Source: an uncultured Oscillospiraceae bacterium
Lineage (GTDB): Bacteria; Bacillota; Clostridia; Oscillospirales; Oscillospiraceae
Direction: 5' to 3'
Assembly (NCBI GenBank): GCA_910577525.1
Contig: CAJTLI010000022.1
Location: forward strand, 1 to 40,462
Length of the DNA: 40,462 nucleotides
The notes below the pieces were generated by a model. That model did no database searches. It was not told the DNA's origin and worked only from the letters and a program-made list of their open reading frames with translations. Within the stretch, counting starts at the first letter, position 1, and the number at the start of each line of letters is the position of its first letter. Positions 1-6,507 of this stretch are shown piece after piece. Both the position numbers and the translations under genes were made by a program.

Positions 1-31
1 TCTCCGCTTTCTTTCAACATAGCCAGATTTC

Positions 32-244
32 CTATGTTCTAATTCGGGAGTAATAATAGTACCTGGCGTCAATATTCCAGCAGATCGGCTGATCCGTCTT
101 GGGCAGCCGGTACTTCTTATCCACTTCAAGTATCTGCAATTCCTGCAAAAACACCGGGCGAGGAGCCGGTATCGCATCCTCGTCTGATATATTGTTGCTC
201 AAAATAATCCCGTTGTTTTGAGCGTCCCACTTTACTTTATGCAT
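32..244 (-). pseudogene. N-terminal fragment, PAPS-reductase-like protein
   Basis: A 70-residue frame starting at an ATG with a plausible ribosome site (GGAG about 8 bases upstream on the reverse strand). The sequence (MHKVKWD start, then APRPVF, then a Pro/Trp stretch ending RYYYY) resembles, from memory, the N-terminus of phosphoadenosine-phosphosulfate reductase domain proteins of Clostridia, which are several hundred residues long. Here the frame stops with TAG right after the RYYYY stretch. Another reverse-strand frame stays open from that point to the window edge (reading TPELEHRKSGYVERKRR), so a frameshift or a junction near positions 35-60 is likely. Base composition is more AT-rich than in the rest of the window, which fits acquired or decaying DNA. 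It could also be a short real gene; the family call is moderate. Confidence 0.4.
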
Positions 245-475
245 ACATTTACTCCATTTCTATAGCCAACCCGCTGTCGATCCTGTACCTTCAGACAGCC
301 GTCCGGCATCGAAAACGTCTGATAAGCACGGCATCGGGCAATGCGCACCCCCGCCTGAAATCAATGAAGCGTTCCTGTTAACAATATCATAATGACCACC
401 GCCCTGTAAGGTTTTTTTAATTTATTGTATTTTATGTCGTATCATTGCTGACTTGGCCGCCGGGAAAACCCATCC
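245..475. other. Spacer between fragment and valS promoter
   Basis: Gene-free, relatively AT-rich stretch between the divergent PAPS-reductase-like fragment and the valS promoter. It holds a T-rich run near 411-435 but no convincing hairpin before it. A weak reverse-strand promoter (TTACAG, 17-base gap, TATTGT) may lie near 380-410. No gene or RNA was recognised. Confidence 0.4.
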
Positions 476-504
476 TTGACAAACCGCTTCGCTTCGCCTA
501 TACT
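476..504 (+). promoter_or_regulatory. Promoter of the valS T-box transcript
   Basis: TTGACA at 476-481 and TATACT at 499-504 with an exact 17-base spacer, a near-consensus vegetative promoter. Transcription would start near 511, a few bases before T-box Stem I. Confidence 0.85.
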
Positions 505-671
505 ATGTGTCGTAAAAGGCTGGGAAGGGAAGCAGTACCCCTCTCCCTCCGCTTCAGAGAGCGGCCGGTGGGTGAAAGGCCGCGCGGAGGCAGGGTGAAG
601 TGGTCCCTGAGCCGCGGCGCCGAACATTAGAACCTGTATTCACTGCCGAAACCACCGGATGGACGAGAGAT

Positions 672-750
672 TTTTCTGTCAGGCGAGGCGGGATTTCGCA
701 GGAATAATTGTGTTTATTTCAAAAAATCACAACGAAGAATGACAGGAAAA
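672..750. repeat. Palindromic repeat copy inside the T-box leader
   Basis: A 79-base imperfect palindrome with outer arms TTTTCTGTCA and TGACAGGAAAA. Its core (692-728) is nearly identical to the core of the full-length element at 6386-6422, including GGAATAATTGTGTTTATTTC; the flanking arms differ in sequence but keep the pairing pattern. It lies between Stem I and the antiterminator of the valS leader. It is read as an arm-diverged copy of the same repeat family. Confidence 0.75.
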
Positions 751-882
751 GATCCGCTCAGATGGTGGATTGAGGTTGTGAAGACAGGCTTTTTGAGTAA
801 GCGCCGCCGGGTTCTCCCGTTACAGAGGCAATGAGCGTCCCCCACCGGGGAAATTCAGGTGGTACCGCGGACTTTTTTGGTT

Positions 883-914
883 CGCCCTGAGCAAACAGCT
901 TGGGGCGATTTTTT
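883..914 (+). terminator. Regulated terminator of the valS T-box
   Basis: A 10-pair stem, 883-892 with 898-907 (two G-U pairs), loop AAACA, followed by TTTTTT at 909-914. It starts 12 bases after the T-box core and is the attenuation structure that uncharged tRNA-Val would prevent. Confidence 0.9.
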
Positions 915-939
915 GTGCCCCAAAAAGGAGTGTATCGCA

Positions 940-3579
940 ATGAGCAAGGAACTGCCCAAGGTCTACGAACCCCAGGAGGTGGAGGGCCGCGTCTACGCCG
1001 CCTGGGAGGAAAACGGCTGCTTCCGGGGCATCCGGGACCCCGAGAAGAAGCCCTTCACCATCGTCATGCCCCCCCCTAACGTCACCGGCCAGCTCCACAT
1101 CGGCCACGCCATGGACGACGCCGTTCAGGACATGCTCATCCGCTACAAGCGGATGCAGGGCTATGCCGCTTTGTACCTGCCCGGCACCGACCACGCGGGC
1201 ATCGCCACCCAGATCAAGGTGGAGGAGGAGCTGCGCACCAAAGAGGGCCTCACCCGCCATGACCTGGGCCGGGAGAAGTTTCTGGAGCGGGTGTGGGACT
1301 GGAAGCACAAGTACGGCAGCCGCATCGTGGAGCAGCAAAAGAAGCTGGGCGTATCCTGCGACTGGGAGCGCTCCCGCTTCACCATGGACGAGGGGCTGTC
1401 CAAGGCGGTGCGCCACGTGTTCGTGAGCCTGTACGACAAGGGACTCATCTACAAGGGGAGCCGCATCGTCAACTGGTGCCCCCACTGCGTCACCGCCCTG
1501 AGCGACGCCGAGGTGGAGTATCAGGACAAGCCCGGCAATCTCTGGCACATCAAATATCCCATCGCGGGGAAGCCGGGGCGGTATGTCGTCGTGGCCACCA
1601 CCCGGCCGGAGACCATGCTGGGGGACACCGGCGTGGCCGTCCACCCCGACGACCCCCGCTATCAGGACCTCATCGGCAGGACCTGCCTGCTACCCCTGAT
1701 GGACCGGGAGATCCCCATCGTGGCCGACGAGTACGTGGACCTGGAATTCGGCACCGGCTGCGTGAAGATGACCCCCGCCCACGACCCCAACGACTTCGAG
1801 GTGGGCCTGCGTCACAATTTGGACACCATCCGGGTGCTGGACGACCACGGCGTGGTCAACGAGCGCGGCGGCAAATACCAGGGGCTGGACCGCTACGCGG
1901 CCCGGAAGGCGGTGGTCGCCGACCTGGAGGCTCTGGGCCTGCTGGAGAAGGTGGAGCCCCACCAGCACAACGTGGGTACCTGCTACCGCTGCCACAACGA
2001 CGTGGAGCCCATCATCTCCGCCCAGTGGTTCGTGAAGATGGAGCCCCTGGCCAAGGAGGCCCTGCGGGTGGTCAACGAGGGGGAGACCAAATTCGTCCCC
2101 GAGCGGTTCACCAAGACCTATACCAACTGGATGGAGAACGTCCATGACTGGTGCATCTCCCGCCAGCTGTGGTGGGGCCACCAGATTCCCGTGTGGTACT
2201 GCGCCCGCTGCGGCAAAATGACCGTCTCCGAGACCGACCCGACGGAGTGCGCCCACTGCGGCTCCCGGGACATTGAGCGGGACCCGGACGTGCTGGACAC
2301 CTGGTTCAGTTCCGCCCTGTGGCCCTTCTCCACCCTGGGCTGGCCGGAGGACACGGAGGACTTCCGGTATTTCTATCCCACCGACGTGCTGGTGACAGGC
2401 TATGACATCATCTTCTTCTGGGTGGCCCGGATGATCTTCTCCGGCTGTGAGCACACCGGAAAGCCCCCCTTCCACACGGTGCTGATCCACGGTCTGGTCC
2501 GGGACGACAAGGGCCGCAAGATGTCCAAGTCCCTGGGCAACGGCATCGACCCGCTGGAGATGGCGGACAAGTACGGCGCGGACGCTCTGCGCTTCAATCT
2601 CATCACCGGCAACGCCCCCGGCAACGACACCCGCTTCTTCGTGGAGAAGTGCGAGGCCATGCGCAACTTCGCCAACAAGATCTGGAACGCCAGCCGGTTC
2701 GTCATGATGAACCTGACCATCGACCGGTGCGTCCTGCCGGACAGGCTGGAGCGGGAGGACCAGTGGATTCTGTCCCGGCTGAACCGGGTGGTGAGGGAAG
2801 TCACCGAGAACATGGACGCCTATGAGCTGGGGGTGGCCTCCGCCAAGGTGTACGACTTCATCTGGAGCGACTACTGCGACTGGTATATCGAGCTGACCAA
2901 GGCCCGCCTCCAGGGGGAGGACGAGGAGGCGAAGGTCCAGGCCCAGCAGGTGCTGGTGTACGTCCTCACCGAGACCTTGAAGCTTCTCCATCCCTTCATG
3001 CCCTTCATTACGGAGGAGATCTGGCAGGCCCTGCCCCACGCCCCCGGCCTGGAGGGCGGCTTCCTGATGCTCCAGGACTGGCCCGTGTACCGGGAGGAGC
3101 TGAGCTTCCCCGAGGCGGAGAGCGCCATGGAGTCCGTCATGGACGTAATCCGGGCCATCCGGGCCCGGCGGGCCGAGATGAACGTGCCCCCCTCCAAGAA
3201 GGCGGCCCTCACCATCGTCACCCCCAAGGGGGACGTGTTCGAGGCGGGCCGGGGCTTCCTCACCCGTCTGGCCTGGGCTTCCTCCATCGAGGTCCGCGGG
3301 GACGAGCCCGCCGATCTCACCGGCCTGGTGGCCGACGTGACCCACGACGCCAAGGTGTATATGCCCCTGGCGGAGCTGGTGGACATCGAGAAGGAAAAGG
3401 CCCGGCTCACAAAGGACCTGGGCAAAAAGCAGGGGGAGCTGAAGGGCCTGGAGGGCAAGCTCAGCAACCCCGGCTTCCTGAACAAGGCCCCGGCGGAGGT
3501 GGTGGCCGCAGAAAAAGACCGGGCCGAGAAATTGAAGACGTTGATTGCCAAAATCCAGGAGCAGCTGGAGAATATGTAA
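940..3579 (+). CDS. valS: Valine--tRNA ligase
   Basis: Class I aminoacyl-tRNA synthetase that charges tRNA-Val in the cytoplasm. The 879-residue product has the usual length. HIGH is at residues 53-56 and KMSKS at 527-531. Cys-rich pairs (CPHC near 180, CYRC near 348, CARC and CAHC near 420-441) look like zinc-binding knuckles of the editing and insertion regions. The C-terminal 65 residues form the charged coiled coil typical of ValRS. The ATG at 940 was chosen because AAAGGAG lies at 924-930 and the leader terminator ends just before; a longer in-frame extension to 859 would run through the T-box. Expression should rise under valine starvation through the T-box. It is monocistronic, closed by the terminator at 3638-3672. 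Confidence 0.98.
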   Translation: MSKELPKVYEPQEVEGRVYAAWEENGCFRGIRDPEKKPFTIVMPPPNVTGQLHIGHAMDDAVQDMLIRYKRMQGYAALYLPGTDHAGIATQIKVEEELRTKEGLTRHDLGREKFLERVWDWKHKYGSRIVEQQKKLGVSCDWERSRFTMDEGLSKAVRHVFVSLYDKGLIYKGSRIVNWCPHCVTALSDAEVEYQDKPGNLWHIKYPIAGKPGRYVVVATTRPETMLGDTGVAVHPDDPRYQDLIGRTCLLPLMDREIPIVADEYVDLEFGTGCVKMTPAHDPNDFEVGLRHNLDTIRVLDDHGVVNERGGKYQGLDRYAARKAVVADLEALGLLEKVEPHQHNVGTCYRCHNDVEPIISAQWFVKMEPLAKEALRVVNEGETKFVPERFTKTYTNWMENVHDWCISRQLWWGHQIPVWYCARCGKMTVSETDPTECAHCGSRDIERDPDVLDTWFSSALWPFSTLGWPEDTEDFRYFYPTDVLVTGYDIIFFWVARMIFSGCEHTGKPPFHTVLIHGLVRDDKGRKMSKSLGNGIDPLEMADKYGADALRFNLITGNAPGNDTRFFVEKCEAMRNFANKIWNASRFVMMNLTIDRCVLPDRLEREDQWILSRLNRVVREVTENMDAYELGVASAKVYDFIWSDYCDWYIELTKARLQGEDEEAKVQAQQVLVYVLTETLKLLHPFMPFITEEIWQALPHAPGLEGGFLMLQDWPVYREELSFPEAESAMESVMDVIRAIRARRAEMNVPPSKKAALTIVTPKGDVFEAGRGFLTRLAWASSIEVRGDEPADLTGLVADVTHDAKVYMPLAELVDIEKEKARLTKDLGKKQGELKGLEGKLSNPGFLNKAPAEVVAAEKDRAEKLKTLIAKIQEQLENM

Positions 3580-3637
3580 ATATTTCCATTGTCCATTGCC
3601 CCTTCGGCAAAAAGTGACCGGTCCAATCCGGTATAAT

Positions 3638-3672
3638 GAGCACGGCGTGATTTCCACGCCGTGCTCTTTTTT
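3638..3672 (+). terminator. Terminator of valS
   Basis: A perfect 12-pair stem, 3638-3649 with 3655-3666, five-base loop, then six T. A TATAAT at 3632-3637 directly precedes the stem; no good -35 box was found for it, so it is noted here only as a possible start for the spoIIA transcript. Confidence 0.9.
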
Positions 3673-3701
3673 GATACCGATACAAAAGAGGGGGACAAGC
3701 C

Positions 3702-4007
3702 ATGCCCATCACCGTTACCAGCCGGGACGGCGTGCTGACCATCGCCCTGTCCGGCGAGATCGACCACCAGGTTGCCCGCGATATGATGGACGCCATCACC
3801 GACGCCATTGCCGAGCGTCTGCCCGCCCGCCTGGTGCTGGACCTGTCCGGCGTCACCTTCATGGACAGCTCAGGCATCGCCGTGCTTCTCCGGGCCCGGC
3901 GGCAGATGTCCCATACCGGCGGCACCGTCACTGTCACCGCCATCCCGGCTCAGGCCCGGCGGGTGCTGGACGCCGCCGGCGTCGGGCGGCTCATTTCTTT
4001 TGACTGA
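3702..4007 (+). CDS. spoIIAA: Anti-sigma F factor antagonist SpoIIAA
   Basis: A 101-residue STAS-domain protein. The DSSG motif at residues 55-58 holds the serine (Ser57 by comparison with Ser58 of Bacillus SpoIIAA) that the partner kinase SpoIIAB phosphorylates; unphosphorylated SpoIIAA releases sigma-F in the forespore. The start ATG has AGGGGG about 8 bases upstream. It is the first gene of a three-gene operon: spoIIAB follows after 14 bases and its ribosome site overlaps this stop codon. Identity rests on domain plus operon; a STAS protein alone could be RsbV, but the next two genes settle it. Confidence 0.95.
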   Translation: MPITVTSRDGVLTIALSGEIDHQVARDMMDAITDAIAERLPARLVLDLSGVTFMDSSGIAVLLRARRQMSHTGGTVTVTAIPAQARRVLDAAGVGRLISFD

Positions 4008-4021
4008 GGAGGGCTACATAG

Positions 4022-4465
4022 ATGAAAGCGATCGACCAGGTGAGCGTCACCTTCACCTCCCGCGCCGCCAACGAGGGCTTTGCCCGGGGGGTTGCGGCCT
4101 GCTTTGCCGCCCAGCTGGACCCCACTCTGGACGAGGTGGCGGACATCAAGACCGCCGTGTCCGAGGCTGTCACCAACGCCATCGTCCACGCCTACCCCGA
4201 CTGCCTGGGGCAGATCAGCCTGCGCCTGCGGCTGCTGGACGGCGGCGTGCTGGAGATTCAGGTGAAGGACACCGGCGTGGGCATCCCCGACGTGGACCGG
4301 GCCCGGACCCCTCTCTTCACCACCGGCGGCGAGGAGCGCTCCGGCATGGGCTTCACCATCATGGAGAGCTTTATGGACGGCCTCAAGGTGCGCTCCACCC
4401 CTGGGAAGGGCACCGCCGTCACCATGCGCAAGCGCCTGTCTCCCCGGGCGGGCCTGGCCAAGTGA
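4022..4465 (+). CDS. spoIIAB: Anti-sigma F factor / serine kinase SpoIIAB
   Basis: A 147-residue GHKL-type ATPase that binds and inhibits sigma-F and phosphorylates SpoIIAA. The N-box reads SEAVTNAIVHAYPD with Glu48 and Asn52 as catalytic and metal residues; the G1 box DTGVGIPD has Asp83; the ATP lid is near FTTGGEERSGMGF. GAGGAGGG at 4006-4013 is the ribosome site. The stop TGA overlaps the GTG start of sigF (GTGA), implying translational coupling and matched amounts of anti-sigma and sigma factor. Confidence 0.96.
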   Translation: MKAIDQVSVTFTSRAANEGFARGVAACFAAQLDPTLDEVADIKTAVSEAVTNAIVHAYPDCLGQISLRLRLLDGGVLEIQVKDTGVGIPDVDRARTPLFTTGGEERSGMGFTIMESFMDGLKVRSTPGKGTAVTMRKRLSPRAGLAK

Positions 4466-5175
4466 GAGGGCTGGACGCCCCCGCCCTGCTGGAGGCCGCC
4501 CAGGCCGGGGACAACGACGCCTGTGAGCGGCTGCTTTTGGACAACAGCGGCCTCATCTGGTCGGTGGCCCGGCGGTACTATGGCCGGGGGGTGGACCCGG
4601 AGGACCTGTACCAGCTGGGCTGTCTGGGGTTTCTGAAGGCGGTCCGGGGGTTTGACACAGGGTACGGCACCCAATTTTCCACCTATGCCGTGCCCAAAAT
4701 CGCCGGGGAGATCCGCCGTTTTCTCCGGGACGACGGGGCGGTGAAGGTGAGCCGGGGCACCAAGGAGCGGGCCATGGCTCTGCGCCAGCGGCGGCTGGAG
4801 CTGGCCCAGAAGCTGGGCCGGGAACCCACCGTGGGGGAGCTGGCCCAGGCCACCGGCCTGGAGCCGGAGGACATCGCCGCCGCCGACAACGCCATGCTGT
4901 CGGTGGCCTCCCTCCAGGGGGAGAGCGGCGAGGAGGGCTTTTCCCTGGAGGCGGTGCTGGGGGACGGCGGCATGGAGGACGACCTGGTGGAAAAGCTCAC
5001 CCTGCGCCAGGCCATCGACCAGCTCCCGGAGCGGGAGCGGATGGTGATTTTCCTCCGGTTTTACAAAAACCTGACCCAGGACCGGGTGTCCAAGGTGCTG
5101 GGGGTGAGCCAGGTTCAGGTGTCCCGCATCGAGCGCCGGGCGGTGGCCAGGCTGCGGGAGGCCCTTACGGAATAG
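4462..5175 (+). CDS. sigF: RNA polymerase sigma-F factor (forespore)
   Basis: A 237-residue sigma-70-family factor for early forespore transcription. Region 2 contains DLYQLGCLGFLKAVRGFD and the FSTYAVPKIAGEIRRFLRDD stretch; region 3 follows; region 4 ends in the helix-turn-helix VSKVLGVSQVQVSRIERRA. The start is placed at GTG 4462, which overlaps the spoIIAB stop; longer upstream frames overlap spoIIAA/AB and are not plausible. Last gene of the operon, closed by a strong GC-rich hairpin at 5201-5237. The length is slightly under the Bacillus protein (about 255). The trio shows the organism has the core forespore switch. Confidence 0.96.
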   Translation: MRGLDAPALLEAAQAGDNDACERLLLDNSGLIWSVARRYYGRGVDPEDLYQLGCLGFLKAVRGFDTGYGTQFSTYAVPKIAGEIRRFLRDDGAVKVSRGTKERAMALRQRRLELAQKLGREPTVGELAQATGLEPEDIAAADNAMLSVASLQGESGEEGFSLEAVLGDGGMEDDLVEKLTLRQAIDQLPERERMVIFLRFYKNLTQDRVSKVLGVSQVQVSRIERRAVARLREALTE

Positions 5176-5200
5176 CCGGGGCGGCTCTCCGCCCCGCGAA

Positions 5201-5237
5201 GCGGCCCCCGGCGCGCCTGTCCCGCGCCGGGGGCCGC
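5201..5237 (+). terminator. GC-rich hairpin after sigF
   Basis: A perfect 15-pair stem, 5201-5215 with 5223-5237, loop CCTGTCC. Only a weak T content follows (ATATTT), so termination efficiency is uncertain, but the position between sigF and the araC promoter fits. Confidence 0.6.
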
Positions 5238-5267
5238 CATATTTCCGGAGGAGTTCCATATTTCCGG
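5237..5267 (+). promoter_or_regulatory. Direct repeat CCATATTTCCGG, likely AraC-type operator
   Basis: Two identical 12-base copies at 5237-5248 and 5256-5267, offset 19 bases (about two helical turns). The second ends exactly where the araC -35 box begins. Tandem direct repeats abutting -35 are the classical layout of an AraC-family activator site. Related motifs lie upstream of the alpha-galactosidase and ABC promoters. Confidence 0.6.
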
Positions 5268-5296
5268 TTGGTTTCCGCCGCGCCGTGTGGTATGAT
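5268..5296 (+). promoter_or_regulatory. Promoter of the AraC-type regulator gene
   Basis: TTGGTT at 5268-5273 and TATGAT at 5291-5296 with 17 bases between. The expected start is near 5303, giving a leader of about 27 bases to the ATG at 5330. Confidence 0.75.
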
Positions 5297-5329
5297 ATAT
5301 GAAACCGGCGCGAGAGGATGTGGCCAGGT

Positions 5330-6184
5330 ATGCGAGACTATTCCTTTTCCGTGTTTCCCAACGAAAACTTTCTGGATCTGCGGCTGTTTCAATACGGCTG
5401 GGAGCAGTGCGAGCCGCTCCACTCCTTCGGGCCCTTTGTGCGCAATCACTTCCTGTTTCACTATGTCATATCCGGCAAGGGGTATCTCAACGCCGACGGC
5501 CCGGACGGCGTCACCCGGCGGTACAGCCTGGAGGCGGGGCAGGGGTTTCTCATCTGCCCCAACCTGGTGAACACCTATTTCGCCGACCAGCACGCCCCTT
5601 GGAAGTACACCTGGCTGGAGTTCGGCGGCCTGCGGGCGGAGGAATTTCTCAGCGCGGCGGGGCTGGGGCCCTCCCAGCCCATCTACCGGCCCCAAACCCC
5701 CGCCATGGCCGTTCCCGTTCGGGACGCCATGCTCTACATCGCCGACCACTCCGGCGCGTCCACCCTGTGCCTCATCGGCCACCTTTGCCTGTTTCTGGAC
5801 GCGCTGATCCAGTCCTCCTCCACCCGCAGGGAGGTCCTCCCCTCCCGCCTCCAGGACTTCTACATCCAGGAGGCCGTCACCTTTATGGAGCACAACTACC
5901 AGCGGGAGCTCACCGTGGAGGAGATCGCCGACGTGTGCAAGCTCAACCGCAGCTATTTCAGCAAGCTGTTCCGGGACACCATGGGCTGTCCGCCCCAGGA
6001 GTTTCTCATCCGCCTGCGGCTGTCCAAGGCGGCGGAGCTGATGAAGACCACCAAGTCCTCCATCGGGGATATCTCGGCTCTGTGCGGCTATCCCAACCAG
6101 CTTCACTTCTCCCGGGCCTTCAAAAAGCGGTACGGCGTCTCTCCCCGGGAGTGGCGCGTCCAGAACAAGGGGGCCTCCGATTAG
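5330..6184 (+). CDS. AraC-family regulator of alpha-galactoside genes
   Basis: A 284-residue transcription factor: an N-terminal cupin-like sugar-sensing domain (roughly residues 15-150) and a C-terminal AraC double helix-turn-helix (roughly 185-280, with LTVEEIADVCKLNRSYFSKL and the conserved GYPNQLHFSRAFKKRYGVSP). It is convergent with a GH36 alpha-galactosidase gene and 4 kb from a sugar ABC transporter, so it probably activates both in response to an alpha-galactoside such as melibiose or raffinose (inference). The start at 5330 is preferred over an in-frame ATG at 5318, which has no room for a ribosome site; GAGAGGA lies at 5312-5318. Tandem repeats upstream of its own promoter suggest autoregulation. 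Confidence 0.85.
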   Translation: MRDYSFSVFPNENFLDLRLFQYGWEQCEPLHSFGPFVRNHFLFHYVISGKGYLNADGPDGVTRRYSLEAGQGFLICPNLVNTYFADQHAPWKYTWLEFGGLRAEEFLSAAGLGPSQPIYRPQTPAMAVPVRDAMLYIADHSGASTLCLIGHLCLFLDALIQSSSTRREVLPSRLQDFYIQEAVTFMEHNYQRELTVEEIADVCKLNRSYFSKLFRDTMGCPPQEFLIRLRLSKAAELMKTTKSSIGDISALCGYPNQLHFSRAFKKRYGVSPREWRVQNKGASD

Positions 6185-6200
6185 GGCCCCGGACTCCGGG

Positions 6201-6250
6201 AAAAAGGCACTGATTCCGTGGCCTCGCGGCCACGGAATCAGTGCCTTTTT
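6201..6250. terminator. Bidirectional terminator between araC and galactosidase genes
   Basis: A perfect 23-pair inverted repeat, 6201-6223 with 6228-6250, loop TCGC, with A5 and T5 at the ends so that it works in both directions between the two convergent genes. Confidence 0.9.
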
Positions 6251-6318
6251 CAGGAAGGGCTGAATAAACCGACAAGGGCGGTTTGCGAAAAAGGGCCACA
6301 AAGCGCCGCGGGCGCATT
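6249..6318. repeat. Partial left end of the palindromic mobile repeat
   Basis: Positions 6249-6286 match the left end of the full element (6320-6357) at 29 of 38 bases without gaps. The rest of this copy is missing; the intact element begins where it breaks off, as if the younger copy had inserted next to or into an older degraded one. Confidence 0.5.
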
Positions 6319-6319
6319 T

Positions 6320-6488
6320 TTAAGGAAGGACTGATTAAATCGGCAAGAGCAGGCTGCAAAGAAATTTTGCGTCAGAATGCGGCGCGATTTCGCAGGAATA
6401 ATTGTGTTTATTTCAAGAAATCGCAACAAAATTATGGCGCAAAATTTCCGCAGAATGCCGAAGACGCATTTAATCAGTGCTTCCTTAA
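6320..6488. mobile_element. MITE-like palindromic element, about 165 bp
   Basis: The terminal inverted repeats 6322-6340 and 6468-6486 match at 18 of 19 positions (AAGGAAGGACTGATTAAAT and its complement with one change). TTAA lies at both outer ends (6320-6323 and 6485-6488), possibly a target duplication. Inner arms also pair (6362-6371 with 6438-6447; 6386-6392 region with 6417-6424), so the whole element can fold into one long hairpin around TTGTGTTTATTTC. There is no coding frame. It sits between the shared terminator and the stop codon of the alpha-galactosidase gene. Its core recurs in the valS leader. Confidence 0.75.
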
Positions 6489-6507
6489 GCTTGAAGCCGG
6501 TCCGAAG

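Larger units (their letters stand above)
511..915 (+). promoter_or_regulatory. T-box leader (valine), controls valS
   Basis: Transcriptional T-box riboswitch. The base of Stem I pairs 518-521 with 610-613. The specifier loop lies between two helices: 526-530 pairs with 604-608, and 537-542 pairs with 592-596. AGUA is at 534-537 on the 5' side; GAA (597-599) on the 3' side is followed directly by GUG (600-602), a valine codon, as the best-placed specifier. The conserved distal Stem I sequence (AGAGAG, GGUGGGUG region) lies at 556-580. The T-box core with the UGGU bulge is at 857-870; U in the variable place fits the discriminator A of tRNA-Val. A terminator hairpin follows at 883-914. The gap between Stem I and the T-box core is about 240 bases, unusually long, because a palindromic repeat sits at 672-750. 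Confidence 0.92.

Noticed and set aside
32..244. Phosphorothioation (Dnd-type) defence gene
   Set aside because: Only a short N-terminal fragment is visible, with no DndC motifs and no neighbouring defence genes.
600..606. UGG (601-603) or GUC (603-605) as the T-box specifier
   Set aside because: The bases from 604 on pair with 526-530, so GUC is half inside a helix; UGG would mean tryptophan, which does not fit valS. GUG fits both structure and gene.
3632..3637. TATAAT as promoter of the spoIIA operon
   Set aside because: No acceptable -35 box at 16-18 bases, and spoIIA operons are normally driven by a sporulation sigma factor; left as an observation only.
1690..3657. Long reverse frame opposite valS
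   Set aside because: Antisense shadow; composition is His/Gly/Val-rich and unlike any protein family.
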